Origin: Planctomycetota bacterium
Lineage (GTDB): Bacteria > Planctomycetota > Planctomycetia > Pirellulales > Pirellulaceae
Assembly: GCA_026692885.1 (NCBI GenBank)
Contig: JAPLNJ010001037.1
Location: 1 to 50,683, forward strand
Direction: 5' to 3'
DNA length: 50,683 nt
Made by a program: the position numbers and the translations under genes. Positions 9,690-17,788 of this stretch are shown piece after piece. The notes beneath the pieces were generated by a model. It was not told where the DNA came from. It saw only the letters and a list, made by a program, of their open reading frames with translations, and made no database searches. Each line of letters starts with the position of its first letter. The first letter of the stretch is position 1.

Positions 9690-9747
9690 GTAGGTCAGGC
9701 TTTCCAGCCTGACGTGGTTACCGTGTCAGGCTGGAAAGCCTGACCTA
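9690..9747. repeat. perfect 24-bp hairpin between ACP and KAS genes
   Basis: GTAGGTCAGGCTTTCCAGCC... (9690-9713) is followed after 10 bases by its exact complement (9724-9747). A single identical arm ends the fabZ-like gene at 5982-6005, so both copies lie in one operon. In the transcript the structure would separate KAS from ACP, and might tune the relative yield or mRNA stability. There is no T run. Confidence 0.75.
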
Positions 9748-9771
9748 CTCTGTTGGCGGCCACAGGCCGCG

Positions 9772-11031
9772 TTAGTACTTCCTGATGATCACCACCGAAT
9801 TGATGCCCAACATCCCGAACGAATTGTTCAGGATATATGTCGCCGGGCCGATTTCCCGCGGCTGATTCAGCACCAGCCCCCGCAATTCGCAGTCGGGATC
9901 CAATTCATCCACATTGATTGTCGCGTGGCAGATGCCGTCTTCGAAGGCGCCCAGGTTGCCGGCCAGTTCCAATGCCCCGGCGGCGCCCATGCTGTGACCG
10001 ATGAAACTCTTCGTATTGTTGAAGAACGTCTTGGCCGACTCGCCAAAGACTCGCCGCAGCGCGCGGCACTCCTGGGAATCGCCACTGGTGGTGCCGGTGG
10101 CGTGCGTGCTGACGATGTCGATCTGCTCGGCCGCCAGTCCGGCCCGTTGCAGGGCCAGTTCCATGCACTCCGCCTGTCGCTCAGGGTTGGGCAACACAAA
10201 ATCGGTCGCATCGGTGTTGATCGCGTAGCCGACCAGTTCCCCATAGATCTTGGCGCCACGGCGGCGGGCATCCTCCAATCGCTCGGCGACAAACAGGCAA
10301 CCACCCTCGGCGACCACAATCCCGTTGCGGCGCAGGTCGAACGGCCGCGAGGCCTTGGTGGGATCCGCGTGGTCCGCCAAGGCCCCCTGACTCTTGAAGC
10401 TGGCGAAGATCCCGAACGTGTGAATACTCTCCGACACGCCACCGCAGAGGGCCAGATCACACTCGTCCAGCCGCAGCATTTGGGCCCCTTGGATCAGCCC
10501 CGCATTGCCCGCCGCGCAGGCGGCACCGATCGTGTAGTGGGGGCCGGTGATGCCCATATTCAACGCCACTTCCCCCGCCGGATTGTTGGCCACCGTGCGT
10601 GGATTATGGTGATGCGACCAAAAGCTGATGTCGTAGCCGTAGTTTTTCAGTTCGTAGATCTCGTTTTCGGTCTCGACGTTGCCGTGTTCGGTGACGCCCA
10701 AGTACGCGCCGACGCGGGATTTGTCAAGCTTGCTCCAATCCAACCCCGCATCCCCCACCGCCTCGTGACCGCAGTAGATGCCGACGCTGCCGGCCCGTGT
10801 CCCGCGGCGGAGCTCTTTGCGGCCTTGATACCGTAGCGCGTCGAAATCGCAGATCCCCGCCAGGGTTTTGCCGACGTAACGGATTTCGTACGGCCGCACG
10901 CCGCTGCGGCCCTGGAGCAAGTTCGCACGGAACTCCTTCAGGCTATTGCCGTTGGGCGCAGTCAGACCGATGCCCGTGATCACAATCCGCGGATTGTCGG
11001 CCAAACGGCTGGGACCAGTCGAAGCGATCAT
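9772..11031 (-). CDS. FabF-like beta-ketoacyl-ACP synthase
   Basis: A thiolase-fold condensing enzyme of 419 residues. The nucleophile Cys lies in GAACAAGNAG (about residue 172), the two active-site His in STHATGTTSGD and KSFIGHSMGAAGALE, and the C-terminal GFGG-like loop is NNSFGMLGINS. It condenses malonyl-ACP with acyl-ACP. The nucleophile-elbow sequence ACAAGN departs from the ACATG of ordinary FabF, pointing to a specialised subfamily. The ATG at 11031 is chosen over an in-frame GTG at 11046 because AGGATG lies just upstream. It is the first gene of the operon; the promoter should lie in the 460-bp gap upstream. Confidence 0.9.
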   Translation of the reverse strand: MIASTGPSRLADNPRIVITGIGLTAPNGNSLKEFRANLLQGRSGVRPYEIRYVGKTLAGICDFDALRYQGRKELRRGTRAGSVGIYCGHEAVGDAGLDWSKLDKSRVGAYLGVTEHGNVETENEIYELKNYGYDISFWSHHHNPRTVANNPAGEVALNMGITGPHYTIGAACAAGNAGLIQGAQMLRLDECDLALCGGVSESIHTFGIFASFKSQGALADHADPTKASRPFDLRRNGIVVAEGGCLFVAERLEDARRRGAKIYGELVGYAINTDATDFVLPNPERQAECMELALQRAGLAAEQIDIVSTHATGTTSGDSQECRALRRVFGESAKTFFNNTKSFIGHSMGAAGALELAGNLGAFEDGICHATINVDELDPDCELRGLVLNQPREIGPATYILNNSFGMLGINSVVIIRKY

Positions 11032-11492
11032 GTCAACATCCTGCACGCGAGCGGACGGTCCGACCCGCGACCTTTCTCTTCAGGTGGCCAAGCCACCGCT
11101 AAAATACAACTCCCTCGCCCCAGTATTCCGGGGAGAGGGGCGGGGTGAGGGGCAAATTCGTAAGTGTCGAAGTTCTTTCTCGGCCCGCCCCAAGCCACCT
11201 CCCAAACAGTCATTAATCAAGCTGCCGATTGAAGTTACCCGTTTGCCTCGCAATTGGCAAGCGGCTTGAACGGGGTAGAGCCCCATTACGGCAGGCCAGA
11301 GTTAGCCTGGGATTACACCGCAGTCGTGCGGGCCCCACCCGATCAATGTCTTTGGCGTGTGTTTTCGACAGAAAAATGACGGACAGAAAAATGAATGCAG
11401 GCTTTCATCTTCCTGTCCTGTCTTCAGCGTTCGCGAAATCCCTGCGCAAGCGTTTTCTCCAGCTTCGCCCCCTGTAACAAATTCCTGCGGGT
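11032..11492. other. intergenic gap upstream of the KAS operon
   Basis: No gene is supported. It contains a CCCTCGCCCC...GGGGAGAGGGG repeat at 11112-11140 and a degenerate inverted pair around 11365-11434, with two direct copies of GACAGAAAAATGA on the left and a diverged complement (CATCTTCCTGTCCTGTC) on the right. The latter resembles the element at 37216-37300 in composition. The operon promoter is expected here but cannot be pinpointed. Confidence 0.5.
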
Positions 11493-12641
11493 TCAAGTTG
11501 CGGGTAGCGGCTTGGCGGCAGCCGGCTTGTAGCTGCGCGGTTCGAAACGTCGCGTGTGGTAGATGTCCAGCCCATGCGCGGCGTGGTACAGCGACCCGCA
11601 CTCTAACGCCACTTCCTTCGTCTTGTCCAAGACCTCACACAGGTGCGCCGCGGCGCGTTTGACCCAAGCCTCTTTCAGCTCTGAGTCTTTCAGGGCTAAC
11701 GTCAGGAATTCGAAGATGTGCCCTGTGACGGCCACGTCGGAGGTCAGGTCGGATGATTTGCCGCCGCGCTGGAAGTAGTTCGCAGAGAAGGAGCCGTCAG
11801 GATTCTGGTACTGTTTAGCGGTTTGGATCCCCTCCTGAATCTTTTTCTCCGCCGCCTGCCACGCCCCTTCGAGCTTGCCATCCTGTTGCAAATGACGCAG
11901 CAAGGCCACCGTCAGGCCACCCAGACGATGCGTGCCCCCGCAGGCACTGGTCGACAGTTCTTGCTCGGCCTCGATTTCGACCAGCCGCGCGATGCTCCAC
12001 TCCTGTCCGTCGGACGCGGTCCACTTGGCGTCGGTGGGCATGTAGGCAGTCAGCGAGCTCAACGTCCAACTGTATTCGCGAAGAACATTTCGCGGCACGT
12101 CCAGCTGCACCTGAGAGACATAGTCGGCGATCGTGTAGGTGCGGCCGTCGACCAGGATGGTCTGCGTCGGTGGGAAATTGCACTGCGCCAAATTGGCCAA
12201 CCACTGTTCCGCGTGGCCCTGTCCGGTCTTGCTGCCTGCCTCCAACACCGCCCGCAACCCGCGGCGATCCGTGGCTTCGTCCAGTACAGAGCCAGGCTCG
12301 AAGGTCCAGCCCTTCATCTTCCCGCCCGCGAGCAGGTAGTCGACGGCCGGCTTCCGCTCGCCCCCCGGCTCGATCTCGACCACAAAGTCCTGCTTGTAGA
12401 CCAGCGCGCCGTGCATGACCTGCCAAGCCGCGTGATCGCGCAGGTTCAGATGGCGATTCGTGTAGGTCCAGTCCAGGACCTCTTCCAGTTGACGCCGCAA
12501 TTGCGCATCTTCCGGCACGGGCACCAAGGGGCCGGGAGTTTCGCTGGAGGGCCGACAGCCGACGAGCGACGCCAAAATCAGGGCCGCAGTGTTGACTTGG
12601 TGAAGGATGCAGGCAGGGCGAAAACCGGCGGTACGCGTCAT
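11493..12641 (-). CDS. planctomycete lipoprotein with toroid-like repeats
   Basis: A 382-residue hypothetical protein with an N-terminal hydrophobic stretch ending in a lipobox-like LVGC (ALILASLVGC), so a lipoprotein is likely. Ahead of the ATG is GGAGTCCGAG. The body includes NPDGSFSANYFQ, similar to the QxDGSW-type motif of alpha/alpha toroids (terpene cyclase or prenyltransferase-like repeats), and HRLGGLTVALLRHLQQ and VAVTGHIFEFLTLAL, which look like paired helices of the same fold. Relatives are recalled from other planctomycetes as uncharacterised proteins, some mislabelled as GTPase-activating factors. No catalytic motif is recognisable, so no reaction is proposed. Confidence 0.75.
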   Translation of the reverse strand: MTRTAGFRPACILHQVNTAALILASLVGCRPSSETPGPLVPVPEDAQLRRQLEEVLDWTYTNRHLNLRDHAAWQVMHGALVYKQDFVVEIEPGGERKPAVDYLLAGGKMKGWTFEPGSVLDEATDRRGLRAVLEAGSKTGQGHAEQWLANLAQCNFPPTQTILVDGRTYTIADYVSQVQLDVPRNVLREYSWTLSSLTAYMPTDAKWTASDGQEWSIARLVEIEAEQELSTSACGGTHRLGGLTVALLRHLQQDGKLEGAWQAAEKKIQEGIQTAKQYQNPDGSFSANYFQRGGKSSDLTSDVAVTGHIFEFLTLALKDSELKEAWVKRAAAHLCEVLDKTKEVALECGSLYHAAHGLDIYHTRRFEPRSYKPAAAKPLPAT

Positions 12642-13031
12642 CTCGGACTCCAGACCTAAAATACTCCAGAAGAATTGCTAAACTGTACGGCAGAAACTGC
12701 TTTGAGCAAGTAGCCACACGCGTCAACGCAGGCGGACAGAAACCATGGACGCACACTAGCCCGACGCGCCAGCGAGGGTGGGGTGGGCGGCGCTGCGGCA
12801 TTTGAAGTTGCGAGTAGCAGAATTCACCAGAATTCTGGCCGTTTCGCAGGGCGGCTGTTGCCCCGCTTCCGTCCGGAATCTGGCAATTTCGGCTATTTCT
12901 CGTCGAAAAGTGGCAACTTCAAAGGCTACCGCTTGCCCCAAAATTCCGGCCAGAACGCTGCCGGTGCCACCTTCGCTGGCGAGTTGTGAAGTTGCGTGTC
13001 TTGGCGTGGAGCGGCATGGCGTACCGCGAAG

Positions 13032-13228
13032 CGGTTACGTCACATAGCCCAGGGTTGCCGCGCAGCGGCTACCCTGGGTCGCGAGGCCCACGGAGTGATC
13101 CCCATACCCCAACGGGGTTTCGTCTCGCGGTGAGCACGCCGCGACACAACCCCGTTGGGGTTGAAGAGGGAACTTGGGCGACGGAACCCGGGGTAGCTGC
13201 GCAACCATGGGCTATGAGACGTAACGCC
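13032..13228. repeat. 197-bp palindromic element with CATAGCCCA ends
   Basis: The left end (GTTACGTCACATAGCCCAGG at 13034-13053) and the complement of the right end (GGCGTTACGTCTCATAGCCC) match over about 45 bases with small gaps. The centre has AACCCCAACGGGG-type palindromes at about 13106-13120 and 13150-13165. The architecture (terminal inverted repeats, no coding frame, short size) is that of a MITE. Confidence 0.6.
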
Positions 13229-13317
13229 CTTGGCGTAGAAATTGCGGAAACGCGCAACGTCAAGACAGGCGTGTCAGATCAGTTGGGGAGCCGGGTACTC
13301 TTAAGCTGTCGATCTTG

Positions 13318-13488
13318 GGCCTTGATCGTAACGTTGCGCACGGCTGTCGGTGCTGGCAACGATCCGGGTGGCTGGTGGCTGAGCCTAAGCGAAGCCCCAG
13401 TACCCGGTTTCTCGGGCATCGCTGCACTCTGCCCCAGCCACCCGGACTCCCTGCTACTAGCGTTTTGCGCAAGGTTACGATCAAGGCC
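13318..13488. repeat. MITE-like inverted-repeat element, GGCCTTGATCG family
   Basis: Ends are GGCCTTGATCGTAACGTTGC on the left and the complement of GGCCTTGATCGTAACCTTGC on the right. Further in, both arms carry TCCGGGTGGCTGG in opposite orientation. This is the most complete copy of the family in the window; compare 3282-3407, 38370-38476 and 44101-44190. Confidence 0.7.
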
Positions 13489-13653
13489 CTGCTTGCCGCA
13501 AGGCGGAAAGGCTGGCCGACATGCGGGCACGAAAAAAGGCCATGCCGCTTGACGCAGACATGGCCTGTGCGAAGGAACTGTCCAGCCAGCTAACCAATCA
13601 ACTCAACACACTTCGGCATCGGCCTCGTCGTCCGAGCCAGTCCGCACGAGATG

Positions 13654-14313
13654 TCAGCGAGTGATGTCCCGGGAGACTCGTGGTTCGGGTTCAGGCGTCT
13701 CGTCGTCGACCGTCTTCAGCTGACGCACGGGCCTGGTCTTCGTCGGCCTGGGCGCGTGCTTCGGCGCTGGTTTTGCGTACGTCGCCTGCCGAAACCGGTA
13801 GGTCGTCTCGGTTGCCTTCCGCCCGGGAGCCGGTTCTGGCGAGGGACTCGGCGGCACCAGACGCTCAACGGCTCTTTCGGGAACGTACTCGCTGGATGGG
13901 CCTTCCGCATAGCCCGCGGAGCAGGAGTCGCAACTGCCATCGCAATCGGACATGCCGCAGCCTCCCGACCGGTAGCGATAACCCCAGAGACTCCGCAGGC
14001 CGGACAGCGCGTGCCACGGCGAGCGGCAGGATTCACACGCCCAACCGTCGCAGCCATTGCACGTGGGCGGATAGCTGAGCCAATCGCCCCAATACATTTC
14101 GCCGCAGCCGGAGCCGCAGGTTAACTCGCGTTTCGTGCCCTGCCACGCGGGATGATTGTGAACTCCGCAACTGGTACATTCACCACAATCCCCGTCCGCA
14201 CAACTTTCGGCGACGGAGCTTCCGTGAGCGATAAACGGCTGCGAACAACAACAGCCATTTGCGGCGACGAAGGCCGCAGCTAGCAACCAGGCTGATAGCA
14301 TCCGGTGAAGCAT
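13654..14313 (-). CDS. Cys-rich secreted or lipoprotein of unknown function
   Basis: A 219-residue protein from the ATG at 14313, chosen because AAAGGAGACACGAC stands directly upstream (an in-frame ATG at 14340 lacks this). A signal peptide (LSAWLLAAAFVAANGCCC) ends in a Cys cluster that may serve as a lipobox. Residues about 35-145 contain more than 15 cysteines in pairs such as CGECTSC, CNGCDGWACESC, CGMSDCDGSCDSC, suggesting disulfides or metal ligands in the periplasm. The C-terminal 70 residues are Pro/Arg/Glu-rich and probably disordered. No known family is recognised; similar Cys-rich secreted proteins occur in planctomycetes. It diverges from the membrane protein at 14457. Confidence 0.7.
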   Translation of the reverse strand: MLHRMLSAWLLAAAFVAANGCCCSQPFIAHGSSVAESCADGDCGECTSCGVHNHPAWQGTKRELTCGSGCGEMYWGDWLSYPPTCNGCDGWACESCRSPWHALSGLRSLWGYRYRSGGCGMSDCDGSCDSCSAGYAEGPSSEYVPERAVERLVPPSPSPEPAPGRKATETTYRFRQATYAKPAPKHAPRPTKTRPVRQLKTVDDETPEPEPRVSRDITR

Positions 14314-14456
14314 GTCGTGTCTCCTTTCATTCCCATCCAAGCTCAGTCCAACGAGGGAAGTCCAGGAACAAATATCGGACGGACAGCCCCTGGAATCAAG
14401 AAAATCGTTATAATCGGCAAAGTCTTCCTAGATTATTGCGGGCTAGAGATTACAGC

Positions 14457-15356
14457 ATGACCGCTCGTTCCATGAATTCAGTCCGCTGGCCGGCTCGCGG
14501 CACATCGCACCACCGATTCAAGCTCGCGCGGGGCGGCGTCTGGTGCACGGCGGGACTGCTGGTGACGTTGGCCTGTGTCCTGCTGCTGCGGCGTTTGGCG
14601 GGCGCGTTCCAACAGCCGCTTCCGGCCGGGGGACTGATCGCCGCAGGTCTCGCCGTGGCAGGTCTGGCGGGTGGTATTCGAGCGGTTGGACACTGGCTGA
14701 CAAAGCACGACCACGCCGCTGAATCGCGTCGAATCGACGCTTGCGGGTGGCCGCCGATGTTGGCGGCCGGTCTCCTGGGTCTCGCCGTCTCCGGCCCCGC
14801 GTCACCGACTTGGGCCTTAGTCTTCTACTGGGTCACGGTCTGCGGCGGCGAACTCGCATACTGGTGTCCACGCGTTTACATCCTCCGTCACGGCTCGACT
14901 CGAAAGGAGTTCTCGCCTGGTAGCAACGTCGCACCAGCGCCGCCGACAGACCAGGCGTCAACAGCGTCGAATCTGCCGACCGGCGAGCGCGTCGCCGCGT
15001 GGCGAGAGGAAGAGGAAGAGGGAGAGTTGGAGACCTTGCCGCCGAACGTCTTCCAACGCATCATCCGGGCGAAGGCCGAGGACGGTGGCGCTGTGGTGTA
15101 CGGTTTGGTGCGATGTGAGTTTGCGGCGGATCAGCGGCAGCAAAACGTGCATGTCGCTTTCTGTCCTCCGCTGGCGCAGAAACCCCATCTGCACGCGGAC
15201 CAGATCCACGGTCCGAAAGCCACCCTCAAGCCCTCGTTGATCGAGACCTTCGGCGCGTGCCTGGAAGTGCGACTGGTCACCCCTAGTCGTGACCCAGTCG
15301 CCGTGCAGATTCAGTTCTACGCCGCCGAGCAGTCGCCGCACGAGCGGCCGGCCTGA
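14457..15356 (+). CDS. membrane protein of unknown function
   Basis: A 299-residue protein from the ATG at 14457; a longer frame to 14259 overlaps the divergent gene and is not favoured. Hydrophobic segments (GVWCTAGLLVTLACVLLL, GGLIAAGLAVAGLAGGI, PPMLAAGLLGLAVSGPA, WALVFYWVTVCGGELAY) predict about four membrane helices in the first 145 residues. An acidic linker (EEEEEGELE) leads to a soluble C-terminal domain (VFQRIIRAKAEDGGAVVYGLVRCEFAADQRQQNVHVAFCPPL). No family is recognised. The acidic linker and C-terminal domain suggest a cytoplasmic regulatory part, but that is a guess. Confidence 0.65.
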   Translation: MTARSMNSVRWPARGTSHHRFKLARGGVWCTAGLLVTLACVLLLRRLAGAFQQPLPAGGLIAAGLAVAGLAGGIRAVGHWLTKHDHAAESRRIDACGWPPMLAAGLLGLAVSGPASPTWALVFYWVTVCGGELAYWCPRVYILRHGSTRKEFSPGSNVAPAPPTDQASTASNLPTGERVAAWREEEEEGELETLPPNVFQRIIRAKAEDGGAVVYGLVRCEFAADQRQQNVHVAFCPPLAQKPHLHADQIHGPKATLKPSLIETFGACLEVRLVTPSRDPVAVQIQFYAAEQSPHERPA

Positions 15357-15635
15357 CGTCCCCGTGGTCGGACACAAGCCTGGCTCGCCCCGCCAAGAGC
15401 GAGCGGGAGGCGTCGGCCCCCTGGTGGCTCGTTGCTAAATCAACAGCCCACTTGCGCGGCGGGCTAGAGTGGGTACACTATTTTTGTCCGCTTGCCTCAT
15501 GACTTTCGTCGAGCATGTTAGGAAACCGTCCGAGCGGCCGAGTTTCAACCGACGATCACAGCCTCGGTTCAAACGACGATCTTCGCGTGGAGCTTTGCCG
15601 CTCGATCAAATCAGCCTTTTCTCGAGGGACTTTCG

Positions 15636-17468
15636 ATGGCTACAGTATCATCCGTAACGGTATCTGCGGTTTCACCGTCCAGCCGGCCGGGAATGGGAAC
15701 CATGCTTTTTCCGGGAGGCGTCGCCTTTCGCGTTTGGGCGCCCTTCGCGTCGGGCGTTTTCGCAGCGGGAACGTTCAACCAATGGAGCACCACGGCCCAT
15801 CCGCTTGCCCGCGAGGGGAATGGATATTGGTCGGTGGACGTGCCAGGGGCGAAGATCGGCGATGAATACCAGTTCGTGATCCGCAACGGCGCGGCGCCGC
15901 TGATCTGGCATAAGAATCCTTACGCGAGTGAATTGGTCAACTCGTCCGGCAACGCCATCATTCACGATCCCAATTTCGACTGGACGGGCGACCACTTCAC
16001 GATGCCGCCGTGGAATGAACTGGTGATCTACGAAATGCACGTGGGCACCTTCAACGACGCGCCCGGCCACGGCCCCGGCACGTTCGATAGAATTGTGCCG
16101 AAACTGCCCTACCTGCAAAATTTGGGGATCAACGCCATCCAGATCATGCCGGTCGCCGAGTTTCCGCTGGATTTCTCGTGGGGCTACAATCCATCGCAGC
16201 CCTTCGCGGTGGAAACCGCGTTGGGCGGACCGCAGGCCTTGGTCCGGTTTGTCCAGGCGGCCCACGCGCACGGCATCGCCGTGATGCTCGACGTGGTTTA
16301 CAATCACTTTGGCCCCGGTGACTTAGACCTCTGGCGTTTCGACGGCTGGTGCAGTGCCGATCACGACGGGGGCATCTACTTCTACGACCACGACCGCGCT
16401 CAGACCGCTTGGGGCGCTACTCGCCCTGACTACGGCCGGGGGGAAGTCCGCCAGTTCCTCCGTGACAACGCGCTGTTCTGGCTGAACAAGTACCGGTTGG
16501 ACGGACTGCGTTTCGATTCCGTGGTCAACATCCGCAACCGGAACGGCAACAGCGATTCCGCGGGCGACCTGCCGGATGGCTGGGGCCTGCTGCAATGGAT
16601 CAACAATGAAATCCGCGCCACCCAGCCCTGGAAGATCACGGTGGCCGAGGACTTGCAGAATAACGAGTGGATCACCAAGGACACCGGCGCCGGCGGAGCG
16701 GGCTTCGGCTCGCAGTGGGACGCCGGCTTCGTGCATCCGATTCGCAGCGCCATCATCGCCGCAAACGATTCCGATCGCGACCTGTGGGCCGTACGCGATG
16801 CCCTCGCTCACAGCTACAACGGCGACGCCATGCAGCGGGTGATTTACACCGAGTCGCACGATGAAGTGGCCAACGGCAAACAGCGGGTACCTGAGGAAAT
16901 CTGGCCCGGCCAGGCCGGCAGTTGGTACTCCCGCAAACGTTCCACGCTGGGTGCCGCGATGGTTTTCACCGCGCCCGGCATTCCGATGATTTTTCAGGGG
17001 CAGGAGTTCCTCGAAGACGGATACTTCCAGGACACGGTGCCCCTGGACTGGACGAGACTGACTAAGTTCGCCGGCATCCATCTGCTCTATCGCGATCTGA
17101 TTCGGCTTAGCCGGAATTGGTTCGACCAGACGCGCGGGCTGCGCGGACAGCGGATCCACATCCAGCACGTCAACAACACGGACAAACTGCTCGCTTTCCA
17201 CCGCTGGGAAAATGGCGGGCCGCGTGACGATGTGGTGGTGGTCGCGAACTTCGCCAACCGCAGCTACGACCGTTACACCCTCGGCTTTCCGCGGGCGGGC
17301 CGGTGGCGCGTGCGATTCAACAGCGACTGGCAGGGATACAGCGAAGACTTCGGTAATCACTTGGGCTACGACACCGTAGCCGAAAATGGCCCACAGGACC
17401 AAATGCCTTATCGAGCCAATGTGGGCCTGGGCCCCTATTCCGTCCTGATCCTGTCGCAGGACAGGTAG
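15636..17468 (+). CDS. GH13 alpha-glucan enzyme with CBM48, branching-enzyme-like
   Basis: A 610-residue protein. An N-terminal CBM48/E-set module (FRVWAPFASGVFAAGTFNQW) is followed by a GH13 barrel. The four conserved regions are visible: I DVVYNHFG, II GLRFDSV with the nucleophile Asp, III KITVAEDLQ with the acid/base Glu, IV YTESHDEV with the transition-state Asp. The IYEMHVGTF strand resembles GlgB and TreZ. A GAGGGA ribosome site precedes the ATG by 8 bases. The enzyme acts on alpha-1,4-glucans (glycogen branching or malto-oligosaccharide hydrolysis); the exact activity needs phylogeny. No other glycogen genes are adjacent. The 279 bases upstream show no gene. Confidence 0.88.
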   Translation: MATVSSVTVSAVSPSSRPGMGTMLFPGGVAFRVWAPFASGVFAAGTFNQWSTTAHPLAREGNGYWSVDVPGAKIGDEYQFVIRNGAAPLIWHKNPYASELVNSSGNAIIHDPNFDWTGDHFTMPPWNELVIYEMHVGTFNDAPGHGPGTFDRIVPKLPYLQNLGINAIQIMPVAEFPLDFSWGYNPSQPFAVETALGGPQALVRFVQAAHAHGIAVMLDVVYNHFGPGDLDLWRFDGWCSADHDGGIYFYDHDRAQTAWGATRPDYGRGEVRQFLRDNALFWLNKYRLDGLRFDSVVNIRNRNGNSDSAGDLPDGWGLLQWINNEIRATQPWKITVAEDLQNNEWITKDTGAGGAGFGSQWDAGFVHPIRSAIIAANDSDRDLWAVRDALAHSYNGDAMQRVIYTESHDEVANGKQRVPEEIWPGQAGSWYSRKRSTLGAAMVFTAPGIPMIFQGQEFLEDGYFQDTVPLDWTRLTKFAGIHLLYRDLIRLSRNWFDQTRGLRGQRIHIQHVNNTDKLLAFHRWENGGPRDDVVVVANFANRSYDRYTLGFPRAGRWRVRFNSDWQGYSEDFGNHLGYDTVAENGPQDQMPYRANVGLGPYSVLILSQDR

Positions 17469-17525
17469 GCTGAGCCAAAGGAGCGTAACACTTGGTGGGC
17501 CTAACTGCAGAACAATTCGGGCTAG

Positions 17526-17614
17526 CGGATGGGAAGGGATTCGAACCCCTGGTACCCGGTGAAGGGTACTGCAGTTTTCAAGACTGCCGCAATAGACCAC
17601 TCTGCCACCCATCC
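17526..17614 (-). tRNA. tRNA-Ser (UGA anticodon)
   Basis: The minus strand begins GGATGGGTGGCAGAGTGG and ends GGTTCGAATCCCTTCCCATCC plus discriminator G. The 7-bp acceptor stem GGATGGG/CCCATCC, anticodon loop CTTGAAA with TGA, a long variable arm (GTACCC...GGGTAC) and the T-loop TTCGAAT are all present. No CCA is encoded. It marks the left boundary of the accessory island; the tRNA 5' end, not the 3' end, faces the island, which is unusual for tRNA-targeting integration. Confidence 0.95.
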
Positions 17615-17666
17615 AATGCCGTTTTTTACAGCCTTTCGTGCGTTTCCCGGTCTTCTTTACCCCATC

Positions 17667-17684
17667 TGTACAACCGGTTGTACA
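17667..17684. promoter_or_regulatory. 18-bp palindrome upstream of integrase 1
   Basis: TGTACAACCGGTTGTACA is a perfect palindrome 105 bases before the integrase ATG. A related inverted pair, GGTTGTA-TG-TACAACC, lies at 17755-17770 and ends 18 bases before the start codon. Shared half-site TACAACC. Likely an operator for an element-encoded regulator, or arm-type sites for the recombinase/excisionase. Confidence 0.6.
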
Positions 17685-17754
17685 ACCGTTACGCTATCAG
17701 GACGTGAAATGCCCCGCGGGGTTGTGACCCGCGAGGCGACCATCACCAAGACCC

Positions 17755-17770
17755 GGTTGTATGTACAACC
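17755..17770. promoter_or_regulatory. second TACAACC inverted repeat before integrase 1
   Basis: GGTTGTA and TACAACC face each other around a 2-base centre, immediately upstream of the GGAGG ribosome site of the integrase. It repeats the half-site of the palindrome at 17667-17684, so one protein could bind both. Confidence 0.55.
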
Positions 17771-17788
17771 ACTACCGGAGGTGACAGC

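Larger units (their letters stand above)
12642..13653. other. 1-kb repeat-filled intergenic region
   Basis: No convincing gene. It contains three successive inverted-repeat elements: about 12763-12981 (arms GACGCGCCAGCGAGGGTGG and CCACCTTCGCTGGCG, with inner TTTGAAGTTGC/GCAACTTCAAA), 13032-13228 and 13318-13488. Small frames present are out of register with one another and coincide with the repeats. Confidence 0.6.

Noticed and set aside
9690..9747. intrinsic terminator between KAS and ACP
   Set aside because: The hairpin is perfect but no T run follows on either strand, and the genes on both sides appear to form one operon.
16323..17612. 429-codon open frame on the minus strand
   Set aside because: Antisense to the GH13 gene and running into tRNA-Ser; no protein-like motifs.
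17526..17614. tRNA-Ser as attachment site of integrase 1
   Set aside because: The 5' end, not the 3' end, faces the integrase and I found no duplicate of tRNA-Ser sequence downstream. It stays open.
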